Source: Deltaproteobacteria bacterium
GTDB lineage: Bacteria > Myxococcota > UBA796 > SXON01
Direction: 5' to 3'
Assembly (NCBI GenBank): GCA_947483545.1
Contig: CANKNP010000013.1
Span: forward strand, 1-30,158
DNA: 30,158 nucleotides
Shown: positions 1-6,859 of the stretch, in pieces
Layout: every line of letters starts with the position of its first letter
Position numbering within the stretch: the stretch's first letter is position 1
Translations under genes and position numbers: made by a program
The notes under the pieces: generated by a model
What the model was told of the DNA's origin: nothing
Database searches by the model: none
What the model saw: the letters and a program-made list of their open reading frames with translations, nothing else

Positions 1-1779
1 CTCGTCCGAGAGCGGGCCCTTGGCGTGCGCGAAGTGGTCGGGCCAGGGGTTGTACCACTGCAACAGGTCGGGCATCGACGCAGGGGCGAGCGCCGCGATC
101 TGCTCAGCGAGCGCATGGGCGTGGACGCGCTCGTTGCGCTGGTTCCAGAGGTCCCAGAGCTCCCAGGGCTTGTGCACCACGGCGAGCACGGGCTCCCGGG
201 CCAAGAGCGCAGCGCGCAGCTCCCGCAGCTTGTTCTCGTTTGCGGCCCGAAGTTGCAGCTCTGACATACACAGCGACTCGCCGAAGTCCCGCATGTGCTC
301 GCCGATGGCGAGGTTCAAGAAGGCGTCGAAGCTGAACCCGGCGCGCTCGTCGTACTGGGCGCCGCAGCTCATGGTCTCGAGCGTTTCCAAGCGCTGGAAC
401 ATGGACTTCATGCCGGAGGTGCGCGCCAGGAGCGGCAGATCGAGGGCGTCGTTGCCGTAGAAGTAGTAGGCGCGGCCGCCCTCGCCGATCGTGCGGTCCA
501 CGAAGTGGAAGTTGGGGATGCCGGTGGCGCCGTCCCCGGCGACGGGGGCGCCCGTCTTGGCGATGGGCAGGTTGCGGACGGAGATCGTGGGCGTGGTCGA
601 GATGCCCTGCAGCGCGATCCCGGGCTGGACGACGGAGAAGATCCGCTCGAGAAAGGGCAGGGGATGCCCGCCGCGAACCTGGAAGTCTGCGAGGTAACGC
701 TGCTCGGTGGTCGGGCCGCGGACGGCGGAGGGGGTGGGCGGCGCGACCGGATCCCGTGCCAACGAGAGCAGGTAGGGATCCTGCCCGCCCGGGCTGGCGA
801 GGGCGCGGACCAGGCGTCCCTGGAGCCCATCCACGACGATCTGCACGCCCAGGTGCCGATCCTCCTGGTAGCGAAGCCAGGTCCACATGGCCGGATCTTC
901 GGGGTGGTCGATGCCGTCCGCGAGCAGGGTCTGGACGGCGCGTTCGGTCGCGAGCCGCCGGGCGAAGATGCGGTAGTGCTTGCAGACCTCGCCGTCCACG
1001 AACTGCAGGAGGGTCGCTGAGATCGCGCGCTGCCGCACCTCGTCGGTGGTGATGGCCTTTGCTGTGGCCTGCATGTCGCCGGGCGCCATCTGGCCGGCGG
1101 CCTCCGCGAAGAGCGCCCGGAGGAGCGGGCGGGTCGCATCGACACGCGCGGCGAGCACCTCGCGGGGGATGTCCGGCCCGTCGGCGGTGCAGTTGAGCCG
1201 ATCTCCAAGCTGGGCGCCGGGCCGCTCGGTCGAGAGCCAGGCGGCGTCATAGAGCGCGACGAGGCTGGCGATGCGCTCAGGGGTGAGAAAGCCCGGGGAT
1301 TCGGGGTCGGCGGGCGTCGAGGATGCCGGCGTGAGCTGAAAAAGCGAGTGTTCAACGCCGGGACCGGGCGCGATGTTGGCCCGCGCCCAGGCGTCAAAAC
1401 CCTGGGGGGCGGGGCCCTCGGAGCGGGCGTACGCATCCTTGAGGAACAACATGAAGGGTATCAGCTCATCGACGAGGTTGTCGGCGTGGATGCTGGCGAG
1501 TACCCGGTCGTAGACGGGCCTTTCAAGCGGCAGGGTGGCGATCCAGGCTTCGAGGCCCGCACGGGTGATCGTCGGGGCCGCCCACTCCATCGGGATGCGA
1601 CCGACCGGCTCGCTTGCTGCCCGCACGCGGTCGAGCACGACGAGGGCTTCGCTGTAGAGCGGGTTTCCAGCGGGGGGCGCGGTGTGGTTCACCGAGAGGA
1701 CGGCCCAGACCCCGACGAGGGCGACGGCAGCGATGGCGGTGCGGCGGGCGGGGGTCAACGGGGGCTTCGGGGTGTACAT
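1..1779 (-). CDS. Alkaline-phosphatase-superfamily (type I phosphodiesterase-like) membrane-anchored protein, 3' end cut by window edge
   Basis: An open frame of 593 codons runs from an ATG at 1779 to the window edge without a stop, so the C-terminus is missing. Residues 11-30 form one hydrophobic segment (RTAIAAVALVGVWAVLSV), a likely N-terminal anchor or uncleaved signal. Three spaced motifs fit the AlkP superfamily: IVVDGL with D317 as a first metal ligand, TGIPNF with T419 as a possible nucleophile, and PDHFAHAKGP at 580-589, which resembles the PDxxGHxxGP metal motif of nucleotide pyrophosphatases and phosphodiesterases. The last metal site would lie beyond the edge. The first 300 residues resemble nothing I know. 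The substrate could be a phosphate or sulfate ester. The reading frame is certain, while the family call rests on motifs alone. It lies downstream of the arylsulfotransferase-like gene on the same strand, 298 bases away. Confidence 0.68.
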   Translation of the reverse strand, partial: MYTPKPPLTPARRTAIAAVALVGVWAVLSVNHTAPPAGNPLYSEALVVLDRVRAASEPVGRIPMEWAAPTITRAGLEAWIATLPLERPVYDRVLASIHADNLVDELIPFMLFLKDAYARSEGPAPQGFDAWARANIAPGPGVEHSLFQLTPASSTPADPESPGFLTPERIASLVALYDAAWLSTERPGAQLGDRLNCTADGPDIPREVLAARVDATRPLLRALFAEAAGQMAPGDMQATAKAITTDEVRQRAISATLLQFVDGEVCKHYRIFARRLATERAVQTLLADGIDHPEDPAMWTWLRYQEDRHLGVQIVVDGLQGRLVRALASPGGQDPYLLSLARDPVAPPTPSAVRGPTTEQRYLADFQVRGGHPLPFLERIFSVVQPGIALQGISTTPTISVRNLPIAKTGAPVAGDGATGIPNFHFVDRTIGEGGRAYYFYGNDALDLPLLARTSGMKSMFQRLETLETMSCGAQYDERAGFSFDAFLNLAIGEHMRDFGESLCMSELQLRAANENKLRELRAALLAREPVLAVVHKPWELWDLWNQRNERVHAHALAEQIAALAPASMPDLLQWYNPWPDHFAHAKGPLSDE

Positions 1780-1810
1780 GCGGGCCGAGGAGAGTCGTTC
1801 GAGACCCGCG

Positions 1811-1855
1811 GGGAGCCCTCATCCTTCTCCCCGAGTACGCGGGGGAAGACCTGGG
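1811..1855. repeat. Degenerate copy of the dispersed two-hairpin intergenic repeat
   Basis: Contains GGGAGCCCTCATCC, then CTTCTCCCC and GGGGGAAGA arms that can pair imperfectly. The same border words occur in the copies at 6253-6305 and 8596-8657, but the first hairpin is missing here, so this is an eroded copy. It sits in the gap upstream of the truncated minus-strand gene. Confidence 0.5.
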
Positions 1856-1862
1856 TTTTGCC

Positions 1863-1934
1863 GAATGACGGATCGGGAGGCCCTCCCTTTCGTTCACGGA
1901 ATGACGGATCGGGAGGCCCTCCCTTTCGTTCACC
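1863..1934. repeat. 36-bp direct tandem repeat, two units
   Basis: Two adjacent 36-base units (1863-1898 and 1899-1934) differ only at the last base. Each carries the near-palindrome GGGAGGCCCTCCC. The array is flanked on both sides by pieces of the dispersed hairpin repeat (1811-1855 and 1943-1993). No gene is visible between 1780 and 2077. Confidence 0.9.
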
Positions 1935-1942
1935 AATTGGGG

Positions 1943-1993
1943 CCGGCGGGGAGCCACCGTTCGAAATCCATAGGAAGAAGGGGAAGATCTGGG
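1943..1993. repeat. Second degenerate fragment of the dispersed intergenic repeat
   Basis: Shares GCCGGCGGGGAGCC at its left and GAAGAAGGGGAAGAT at its right with the better copy at 8596-8657, but the middle is unrelated sequence. Probably a remnant of the same element. Confidence 0.4.
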
Positions 1994-2077
1994 TTGGTCC
2001 GATTGACGCCGGCGCGGGGATCCAGCGGCGTTCCACGGCCCGGTTGGCCGGCGCGGGGCGCGGTCCCAAGCCGCCCC

Positions 2078-3403
2078 TCATGGCATCTCCCCGATCTCGG
2101 AGACCTGCCCGACCGCGAGCGCCTTGTCCATTCGGAGGAAGCCCGACAGTTGCTCGTTGGCGTCCGTCACGAAGATGTCGCCACCGCTGCCCCAGCTCAT
2201 CAAGTGGGAGCCATCGGCGCGCTCGCTCACATCGCCGAGGACCAAGGCCCATTGCGGATCGGCGGGCTCGAAGGACCAATCGAGGGTGGCGGTCATGGCG
2301 GCTTCGTCGAGGGCGTACGCGACGGCCCGGGAGCCTTCGCCGTCGCGGTTGTCGAACAGGTGGAGGCGTCCCCCGTGGAATTCGGGGGCGTGCTGCGGGC
2401 CGAAGCCGGGGTCGTCGCCGAAGTCGAACTGGTTTTCGGGGCCGCCCAGGAACCAGACGGTGTCGCCGGTGGCGCGATCGATCTTCACGACCTGCTCGGG
2501 GCCCCAGAGGGAGACGTAGTAAGCGCCCTGATCCTCGTCGTAGTCGATGCCGTTGCAGTGGGTCCAGTCGGGCTCGCCGTTGGGGAACTGCGAGATGGTC
2601 CAGCCGATGTTGACGGTGGGCGTGAGGTGGTCGAAGGCGCTCCAGATCGTGCGCTCCGTGCCGTCGGGTGCGACCTCGACGAGGGTGTCCCCGGCGATGC
2701 TCTCGCCCTCGAATTCGGCGAAGGCGCTGACGCAGGTGGTGAGCGTGCCATCGCTCAACAGGACGGCGTCGTGATGGGCCCAGGTGAGGGGATGCGTGAC
2801 GAGGTCACCGCCTGCCACGGGGAGGTTGAACAGGTAGCCGTAGCCCTCATTGAGCAGGTCAAACGCCGTGCCGTAGATGGTGCCGGTGGCGGGGTCAAAG
2901 CGTGCGGAGGGGATGACGGCATCGCCGGGTTGCCAGTACCAGACGGTGCGGCCGTCGGTGGTGGTGATGACCACGGCGGTGTCCTCGGGGGAAGCGCTCA
3001 TTCCGGTCGTGAGCAGCCAGGGGCCAAGATCCGCGACGGTGACGTCGATCGTCGTGTCGAACACGGGCACGCCGCTGGGCAAACTCCCGGCGGTCACCGT
3101 CTGCAAAGGGCCGGTCACTTCCCGACCGTTCGCGTCCACGCCTTCGACGCGAAACGCGCTCTCAAGCCCCGCGTGCAGGTAAACCGTGAACGCGAGCGCG
3201 CTCCCGGTCTGCTCTGGGGTGGAGAGCCAAAGCGCCTCGTCGGCATCGGCGTCTCCGTAGGTCACATGCGCGGTGATCTCCTCGCCGGCGTCCAACTGAA
3301 CGAGGGCGCGGGTGACCACCTCGGTGTCCACGGTCACGCTCGCATCGGGGAGGGTGCGGACGCACGCGATGGACAGCGGCAAAAACCAGACGAGTCTCAG
3401 CAT
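2078..3403 (-). CDS. Arylsulfotransferase (ASST)-like family lipoprotein or exported protein
   Basis: A 441-residue protein. The N-terminus (MLRLVWFLPLSIAC) is a short signal with a loose lipobox at C14, suggesting export and possibly lipidation. The body resembles the beta-propeller of the arylsulfotransferase families: TWAHHDAVLLSDG around H210/H211, WTHCNGIDYD around H282 followed by YYVSLW and TGDTVWFLGG, then PQHAPEF around H338 and LHLFDN at 348-352. Several of these His positions are candidates for the sulfo-accepting catalytic residue. In known ASSTs sulfate moves between phenolic esters in the periplasm; many homologues in this group have no proven substrate. The ATG at 3403 has no Shine-Dalgarno sequence but has TATAAG five bases upstream. 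The downstream neighbour on the same strand is the AlkP-superfamily protein. The family call is fairly sure, the activity is not. Confidence 0.8.
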   Translation of the reverse strand: MLRLVWFLPLSIACVRTLPDASVTVDTEVVTRALVQLDAGEEITAHVTYGDADADEALWLSTPEQTGSALAFTVYLHAGLESAFRVEGVDANGREVTGPLQTVTAGSLPSGVPVFDTTIDVTVADLGPWLLTTGMSASPEDTAVVITTTDGRTVWYWQPGDAVIPSARFDPATGTIYGTAFDLLNEGYGYLFNLPVAGGDLVTHPLTWAHHDAVLLSDGTLTTCVSAFAEFEGESIAGDTLVEVAPDGTERTIWSAFDHLTPTVNIGWTISQFPNGEPDWTHCNGIDYDEDQGAYYVSLWGPEQVVKIDRATGDTVWFLGGPENQFDFGDDPGFGPQHAPEFHGGRLHLFDNRDGEGSRAVAYALDEAAMTATLDWSFEPADPQWALVLGDVSERADGSHLMSWGSGGDIFVTDANEQLSGFLRMDKALAVGQVSEIGEMP

Positions 3404-3408
3404 GGGGG

Positions 3409-3414
3409 CTTATA
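3409..3414 (-). promoter_or_regulatory. -10-like element TATAAG of a probable leaderless transcript
   Basis: Read on the minus strand, TATAAG matches five of six bases of the sigma-70 -10 consensus and ends five bases before the ATG at 3403. Transcription would then start at or next to the A of ATG. No clear -35 box is seen 17 bases further upstream. Confidence 0.5.
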
Positions 3415-3527
3415 GCTGGCTGAAGGCGGGCGCACCTGAGGCGCGGAAGGGCGGGGATGCTTGTCGGGCGGGGGAGGGAAACGCGGCCTTCGCACCGATT
3501 CTCCGGCGCTCAAAGCCGCCGTAGCCC

Positions 3528-4076
3528 TCAGGCCCCCCCGAGCTGGCCATCGATCCACGCGGCGAGCACTGCTGGCGGGATCCCCAACGGGCCCAGGGCT
3601 TTTGCCGCCCGCTCGGTCCGCTCCAGGCGATCCTTGCGGGCCTTGGCCGCCACGGCCTCCAACCCCGCCGCCGCGATGGTCTCCGGGGTGTGCTGGTACT
3701 CCAGGCGCACAAGGTGCGAAAGTGCAGGGTTGACCGCGAGCAGTTGTGGGACGAAGTCGGACGCGTTCGGGTCGCCCGGCTGACCCTCAGCCCGCACCGA
3801 CGAGCCGCCGACTCGCAGCCAACCCTCGGCGAACCCAACCTCGATCGTGCCCTTGCGCCGGGGCAGCTTGGCCAACGAGCGCATGTCGGCGTCGTTGACG
3901 CGCACCGTGCCCTGCCCAGCGCCCTCGCCGCCGAAGCCGTGCGATCCGCCGGCCCAGTCGATCGTGAGCGTCCCGGCGTCGAACTTCCAGGCGGCAGCGC
4001 CGGTCGTTCGGGAGGCGAGCCGGAGGGCTGAGCGGAGCGCCGTCTGGAGGAGCTTGGCCGGGACGCGGACGTACAT
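3528..4076 (-). CDS. Hypothetical protein, 182 residues
   Basis: I do not recognise this protein. I chose the ATG at 4076 (MYVRVPAKLL). A longer in-frame start at 4223 would overlap the divergent plus-strand gene starting at 4183, and its extra residues look non-native. The N-terminal half alternates short hydrophobic and charged stretches, as in a small beta-rich domain (WKFDAGTLTIDW, GTIEVGFAEGWLRVGG). The C-terminal half is helical and rich in Ala, Lys and Arg (residues ~130-180). There is no signal peptide or membrane segment, so it is probably cytosolic. On the minus strand TACCCC lies at -12 to -7 before the ATG, in the recurrent leaderless-type position. It is divergent from the CNB gene. 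A 124-base gap (3404-3527) to the arylsulfotransferase-like gene holds nothing clear. Confidence 0.7.
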   Translation of the reverse strand: MYVRVPAKLLQTALRSALRLASRTTGAAAWKFDAGTLTIDWAGGSHGFGGEGAGQGTVRVNDADMRSLAKLPRRKGTIEVGFAEGWLRVGGSSVRAEGQPGDPNASDFVPQLLAVNPALSHLVRLEYQHTPETIAAAGLEAVAAKARKDRLERTERAAKALGPLGIPPAVLAAWIDGQLGGA

Positions 4077-4182
4077 GGGGTGGGGGTAACCCCGCAGAGC
4101 CGCGGAAGAATCCAGCAGATCATCGCCCCGTTGAATTGCTTTCTGGCTCCCCACTCCGGCCCGTAGCTGGATACGAGGGCAG

Positions 4183-4761
4183 ATGCCTATCGACGCCGGG
4201 CGGTTCCGCGCCCTCTTCCCCACGCTTTGCGGCCTGCTGACCGATGCCGCGCTCGCCCCTGTGCTGGAGAGCTTCCGGCCGCGGCCCTTCGCGGAGGGCG
4301 AACAGCTCTGTCGTCAGGGCGCCCACGCTGCCCGCGCGCTGTTCATCCTTCGGGGAGAGGTCGAGCTGCGGGTCTCCGCCACCGACGTGACCGCTACGCT
4401 GGGCATCCTGGAGCCCGGCCGGTGGACGAACGCCATCCCGCTCATCGAGCCCGGCCAGGCCGAGTTCGACGTGTTCGGGCGCACCGCCGGGTCTGCCGTC
4501 GAGATGACCTACGGCGACTTCCTCGCGCTCCGCCGGGAGCACCCGCACACTGCGCGTGTGTTTCTTGGCGGGTTGATCTCCGATCTCTCGTCTCGGCTGC
4601 GCGCGAGTGAGCTGGCTGTGGGCCCCACCGCCGGCACGAGCGAGCACACCTCGACCTTGCGCCGGGCGTCTGGCTGGCTCGGCGGTGCGACCTTTCCGCC
4701 TGACATGCCCAACCCGCTCGGCACCATGCCGCCGAAGTACACGCCCCCGGATGCCACATGA
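4183..4761 (+). CDS. Cyclic-nucleotide-binding-fold protein without DNA-binding domain (first of pair)
   Basis: A 192-residue protein with one Crp/CNB-type beta-roll at about 20-125: FRPRPFAEGEQLCRQG, then ARALFILRGEVELRV, then a helix-like DFLALRREHP. No helix-turn-helix follows; the last 50 residues are Pro/Thr/Gly-rich and look disordered. The phosphate-binding cassette, usually FGE-x-ALL with a later RxA, reads LEPGRWTNAIPLIEPGQAEF at 76-95, so both the ribose-binding Glu and the phosphate-binding Arg are missing. Cyclic nucleotide binding is therefore doubtful. TACGAG lies at -11 to -6 before the ATG with no Shine-Dalgarno site. The stop overlaps the next start (ATGA at 4758-4761), so the two CNB genes are translationally coupled. 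Confidence 0.8.
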   Translation: MPIDAGRFRALFPTLCGLLTDAALAPVLESFRPRPFAEGEQLCRQGAHAARALFILRGEVELRVSATDVTATLGILEPGRWTNAIPLIEPGQAEFDVFGRTAGSAVEMTYGDFLALRREHPHTARVFLGGLISDLSSRLRASELAVGPTAGTSEHTSTLRRASGWLGGATFPPDMPNPLGTMPPKYTPPDAT

Positions 4762-5210
4762 TGCTCGACCGCCTGCTTGGCAACGACTGGATCTTCGACG
4801 ATTTTTCCAGCAAGGAGCTCGCCCAGCTCGCGAACGCGATGCGGGAGCGCCAGGTGTTCTCCGGCGAAGTGCTGGTGCTGGAAGACGAGCGGCCGGATCG
4901 GCTGTTCATCGTGCTGGAAGGCGCTGTGGAGGTCAGCCGGAGCGCGGATGGGGGCGAACGGGTGCTCGCGATCCTCGGGCCCGGCGCCATGTTCGGCATG
5001 GTCGCGCTCTTGGATCGTGGCCGTCGGGCTGCGACCTGCGTCGCGAGGGGTGTGGGCCGGGTCGCTGAGATGCCGCGAGACGCCTTCGACCTGCTCTACC
5101 AGTCGAACGCTCCGCTGGCGGACAAGTTCCAGTACGCCATCGCCCGGCAGCTCGCGCGGGACGTCAAGCAGATGACCCGGGTCCTCCTGGCCGAGGCGCT
5201 CGGGGAGTGA
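4758..5210 (+). CDS. Cyclic-nucleotide-binding-fold protein without DNA-binding domain (second of pair)
   Basis: A 150-residue protein that is almost only a CNB domain: FSGEVLVLEDERPDRLFIVLEGAVEVSR (about 34-61), GERVLAILGPGAMFGMVALLDRGRRAAT (about 66-93), then a C-terminal helix (about 108-148). The cassette keeps FG, ALL and R90-A-A-T but has M81 where the ribose-contacting Glu of CRP-type domains normally sits. It may bind another ligand or bind weakly. The lack of a DNA-binding domain argues against a direct transcription factor and for an adaptor or regulatory subunit, perhaps with its coupled neighbour. It overlaps the upstream gene by ATGA and the downstream trmL by GTGA, placing all of them in one transcript. 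Confidence 0.85.
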   Translation: MMLDRLLGNDWIFDDFSSKELAQLANAMRERQVFSGEVLVLEDERPDRLFIVLEGAVEVSRSADGGERVLAILGPGAMFGMVALLDRGRRAATCVARGVGRVAEMPRDAFDLLYQSNAPLADKFQYAIARQLARDVKQMTRVLLAEALGE

Positions 5211-5686
5211 CCGAGGGCGAACGCCCGGAGCCGCTTTTTCACCTCGTGATGTACGAGCCGGAGATCCCCCAGAACACCGGCAACGTCGGGCGGCTGTGTC
5301 TGGGCGTGCAGGCCCGTTTGCACCTGGTACACCCGCTGGGGTTTCAGACCGACGCGAAGGCAGTTCGGCGTGCAGGGCTCGACTATTGGCACCAGGTCGA
5401 TGTGGTCGAGCATGTGGACGGCGATGCGTTCTGGCGCTGGGCGGAAGGGCGGCGGTGCTACCTGTTCACGTCGCTGTCCGAGCGGAGCTTCGCGGCCATC
5501 CCCTTCGCGCGCGGAGATGTGTACGTTTTTGGCCGCGAGTCGGTGGGGCTCCCGCAGTCCCTGGTGGACAGCCGCGGCGGCTGGTCCCTCCCGATGGTGG
5601 GGGCCACGCGCAGCTTGAACGTGTCGAACGTCGCCGCCATCGTGGCCTACCGCGCGCTGCAGGCCGTGCGCCCGGAGCTGTTCTGA
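5207..5686 (+). CDS. trmL: tRNA (cytidine/uridine-34-2'-O)-methyltransferase TrmL
   Basis: A 159-residue SPOUT-class methyltransferase of the usual TrmL length. Visible family motifs are YEPEIPQNTGNVGRLC near the start, VYVFGRESVGLP in the middle and LPMVGATRSLNVSNVAAIV at the end, which form the knotted SAM-binding site. The known family member uses S-adenosylmethionine to methylate the 2'-OH of the wobble base of tRNA-Leu isoacceptors. The GTG at 5207 overlaps the previous stop (GTGA), which favours it over an internal ATG at 5248. Its stop overlaps the candidate start of the next gene. The match is strong across the length. Confidence 0.93.
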   Translation: MTEGERPEPLFHLVMYEPEIPQNTGNVGRLCLGVQARLHLVHPLGFQTDAKAVRRAGLDYWHQVDVVEHVDGDAFWRWAEGRRCYLFTSLSERSFAAIPFARGDVYVFGRESVGLPQSLVDSRGGWSLPMVGATRSLNVSNVAAIVAYRALQAVRPELF

Positions 5687-6120
5687 TCTGGCTCCTGCTC
5701 GGGTGTGTGATCACCACGGAGGGCGAGACCGCCCCGGTCGTCGCGGCCTGCGACGCGACGAATGAAGACTGTACGCCGTCCAACTGTGGGGGGTCGGGCG
5801 CCGATATGCTGCCGGGCGCGGCGTGCCTGGACTGCCACCAGAACCTCACGACCGCCGGAACGGTGTTCACCGACCGCGATGGCAACGCGGGGCTGGGGGG
5901 CGTGACCGTCACCCTGACGGACGCTGAGGGGCAAACTGCGACCTTCCAAACGGGCGTGTCGGGCAATTTCTCCGGGTCCGAGTCGCTGGTGCGCCCCCTC
6001 ACGGCGACAGTGTCCTACGGCGGCCGATCGATGACCATGCCGGGCCCGGTGGAGACGACGAACTGCAACGCCTGCCATGCGTGTGAGGGGGCGGCGGGGG
6101 GGAAGTTGTATGCGTATTGA
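5683..6120 (+). CDS. Small lipoprotein with two CxxCH haem-binding motifs and a carboxypeptidase-regulatory-like insert
   Basis: The frame gives LIWLLLGC at its start, a very short lipoprotein signal with the lipobox LLGC. The first haem motif is CLDCH (48-52) and the second CNACH (128-132). Between them TVFTDRDGNAGLGGVTVTLT resembles the carboxypeptidase-regulatory/Cna-B type beta-sandwich. No in-frame ATG, GTG or TTG lies near the signal. A CTG at 5683 overlapping the trmL stop (CTGA) is the natural candidate because the upstream pairs overlap in the same way. Product: probably a surface or periplasmic di-haem electron carrier, 145 residues. Extra Cys residues (23, 30, 35, 134) may form disulfides. 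The haem motifs are seen directly; the role and the unusual start are inference. Confidence 0.65.
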   Translation: MIWLLLGCVITTEGETAPVVAACDATNEDCTPSNCGGSGADMLPGAACLDCHQNLTTAGTVFTDRDGNAGLGGVTVTLTDAEGQTATFQTGVSGNFSGSESLVRPLTATVSYGGRSMTMPGPVETTNCNACHACEGAAGGKLYAY

Positions 6121-6252
6121 GGCTCTCTGCGGAAGGGAGCGGAGAGGTGGCGGGCTTGGGCCATCTGGCGGGTGGCGGGCGCCTGCCGGGGGAGGCCCGT
6201 GGAGATCGGCGCGGTTTCCTGTTGGGGAGCAGATCCGGTTGCCGTTGACCCC

Positions 6253-6305
6253 CCCTCATCCGGCGGGCGTACCCGCCACCTTCTCCCCGATGGGGAGAAG
6301 GGAAG
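6253..6305. repeat. Dispersed two-hairpin intergenic repeat, well-preserved copy
   Basis: CCCTCATCC is followed by hairpin 1 (GGCGGG 6262-6267 pairing with CCCGCC 6272-6277) and hairpin 2 (CCTTCTCCCC 6279-6288 pairing perfectly with GGGGAGAAGG 6292-6301). The 8596-8657 copy has the same layout with compensating changes in hairpin 1. The rest of the 284-base gap 6121-6404 shows no gene. Confidence 0.8.
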
Positions 6306-6404
6306 CGCATAGTTTCGTCACCCCGCGGCCCGGGACTCCTCCGGCCTCCGGTCTCGGGCCTCCGGCCCCCCGACCGGCTACGTTGCCCGGGACCGGAGCC
6401 ACCC

Positions 6405-6848
6405 TTGTCTGTCTACACCACCGACGTGCTCATCGAAGGCATGCGCCGCGACGACGTCTTGACCTGGCTCGCGGATCCCGCGCACCACGAGGCGATCCTC
6501 GCGGGGGCCTGGGGTAGCATGAAGTCCACCGGGGCGGGCGCCTGGGAGGTCACCGTGCCGACGCCGTTGCGCACCCGCGCGCTCACGTACACGTTCGATC
6601 ATGTGGACGAGGATCACGGCGGCCGGCGGGTACACATCGCGCTCGGCGGCAAGCGGACGACGGGCAAGCTGCATTGGAGCCTTCGAACCCAGAAGCCGTC
6701 GACGAATACGCTGGTCACCCTGCACGCGGACATCGACACGGGCGGAGCCCTGGGGGCGCTGGCCGAACAGATGGGGATGCGAGAGCGGCTGGAGCAGGGC
6801 TTTCGCGCGATGGTGGACAACGTGAAGAAGGCGCTGAAGCCGGCGTGA
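6405..6848 (+). CDS. SRPBCC-superfamily-like protein
   Basis: A 147-residue cytosolic protein with the pattern of START/SRPBCC lipid-binding folds: a short beta strand and helix (VYTTDVLIEGMRRDDVLTWLADPAHH), repeated strands (WEVTVPTPLRTRALTYTFDHV, RRVHIALGGKRTTGKLHWSL, NTLVTLHADIDT) and a long C-terminal helix (LGALAEQMGMRERLEQGFRAMVDNVKKAL). Ligand and function are not evident. The TTG at 6405 is chosen because GGAG lies six bases upstream (6395-6398) and no other start fits. A possible -10 element TACGTT at 6379 would leave a short leader, unlike several neighbours. It is followed immediately by the glycosyltransferase gene. Confidence 0.72.
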   Translation: MSVYTTDVLIEGMRRDDVLTWLADPAHHEAILAGAWGSMKSTGAGAWEVTVPTPLRTRALTYTFDHVDEDHGGRRVHIALGGKRTTGKLHWSLRTQKPSTNTLVTLHADIDTGGALGALAEQMGMRERLEQGFRAMVDNVKKALKPA

Positions 6849-6859
6849 ACCGAGGGGCG

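Noticed and set aside
104..1436. Two long minus-strand frames (104-886 and 408-1436) in the first gene
   Set aside because: They are out of frame with the 593-codon frame that carries the AlkP motifs and have Arg/Pro-rich shadow composition.
1682..3415. 577-codon plus-strand frame across the arylsulfotransferase-like gene
   Set aside because: It runs antisense to a protein with clear ASST motifs and crosses the repeat region; its translation is Gly/Val/Glu-rich with no recognisable domain.
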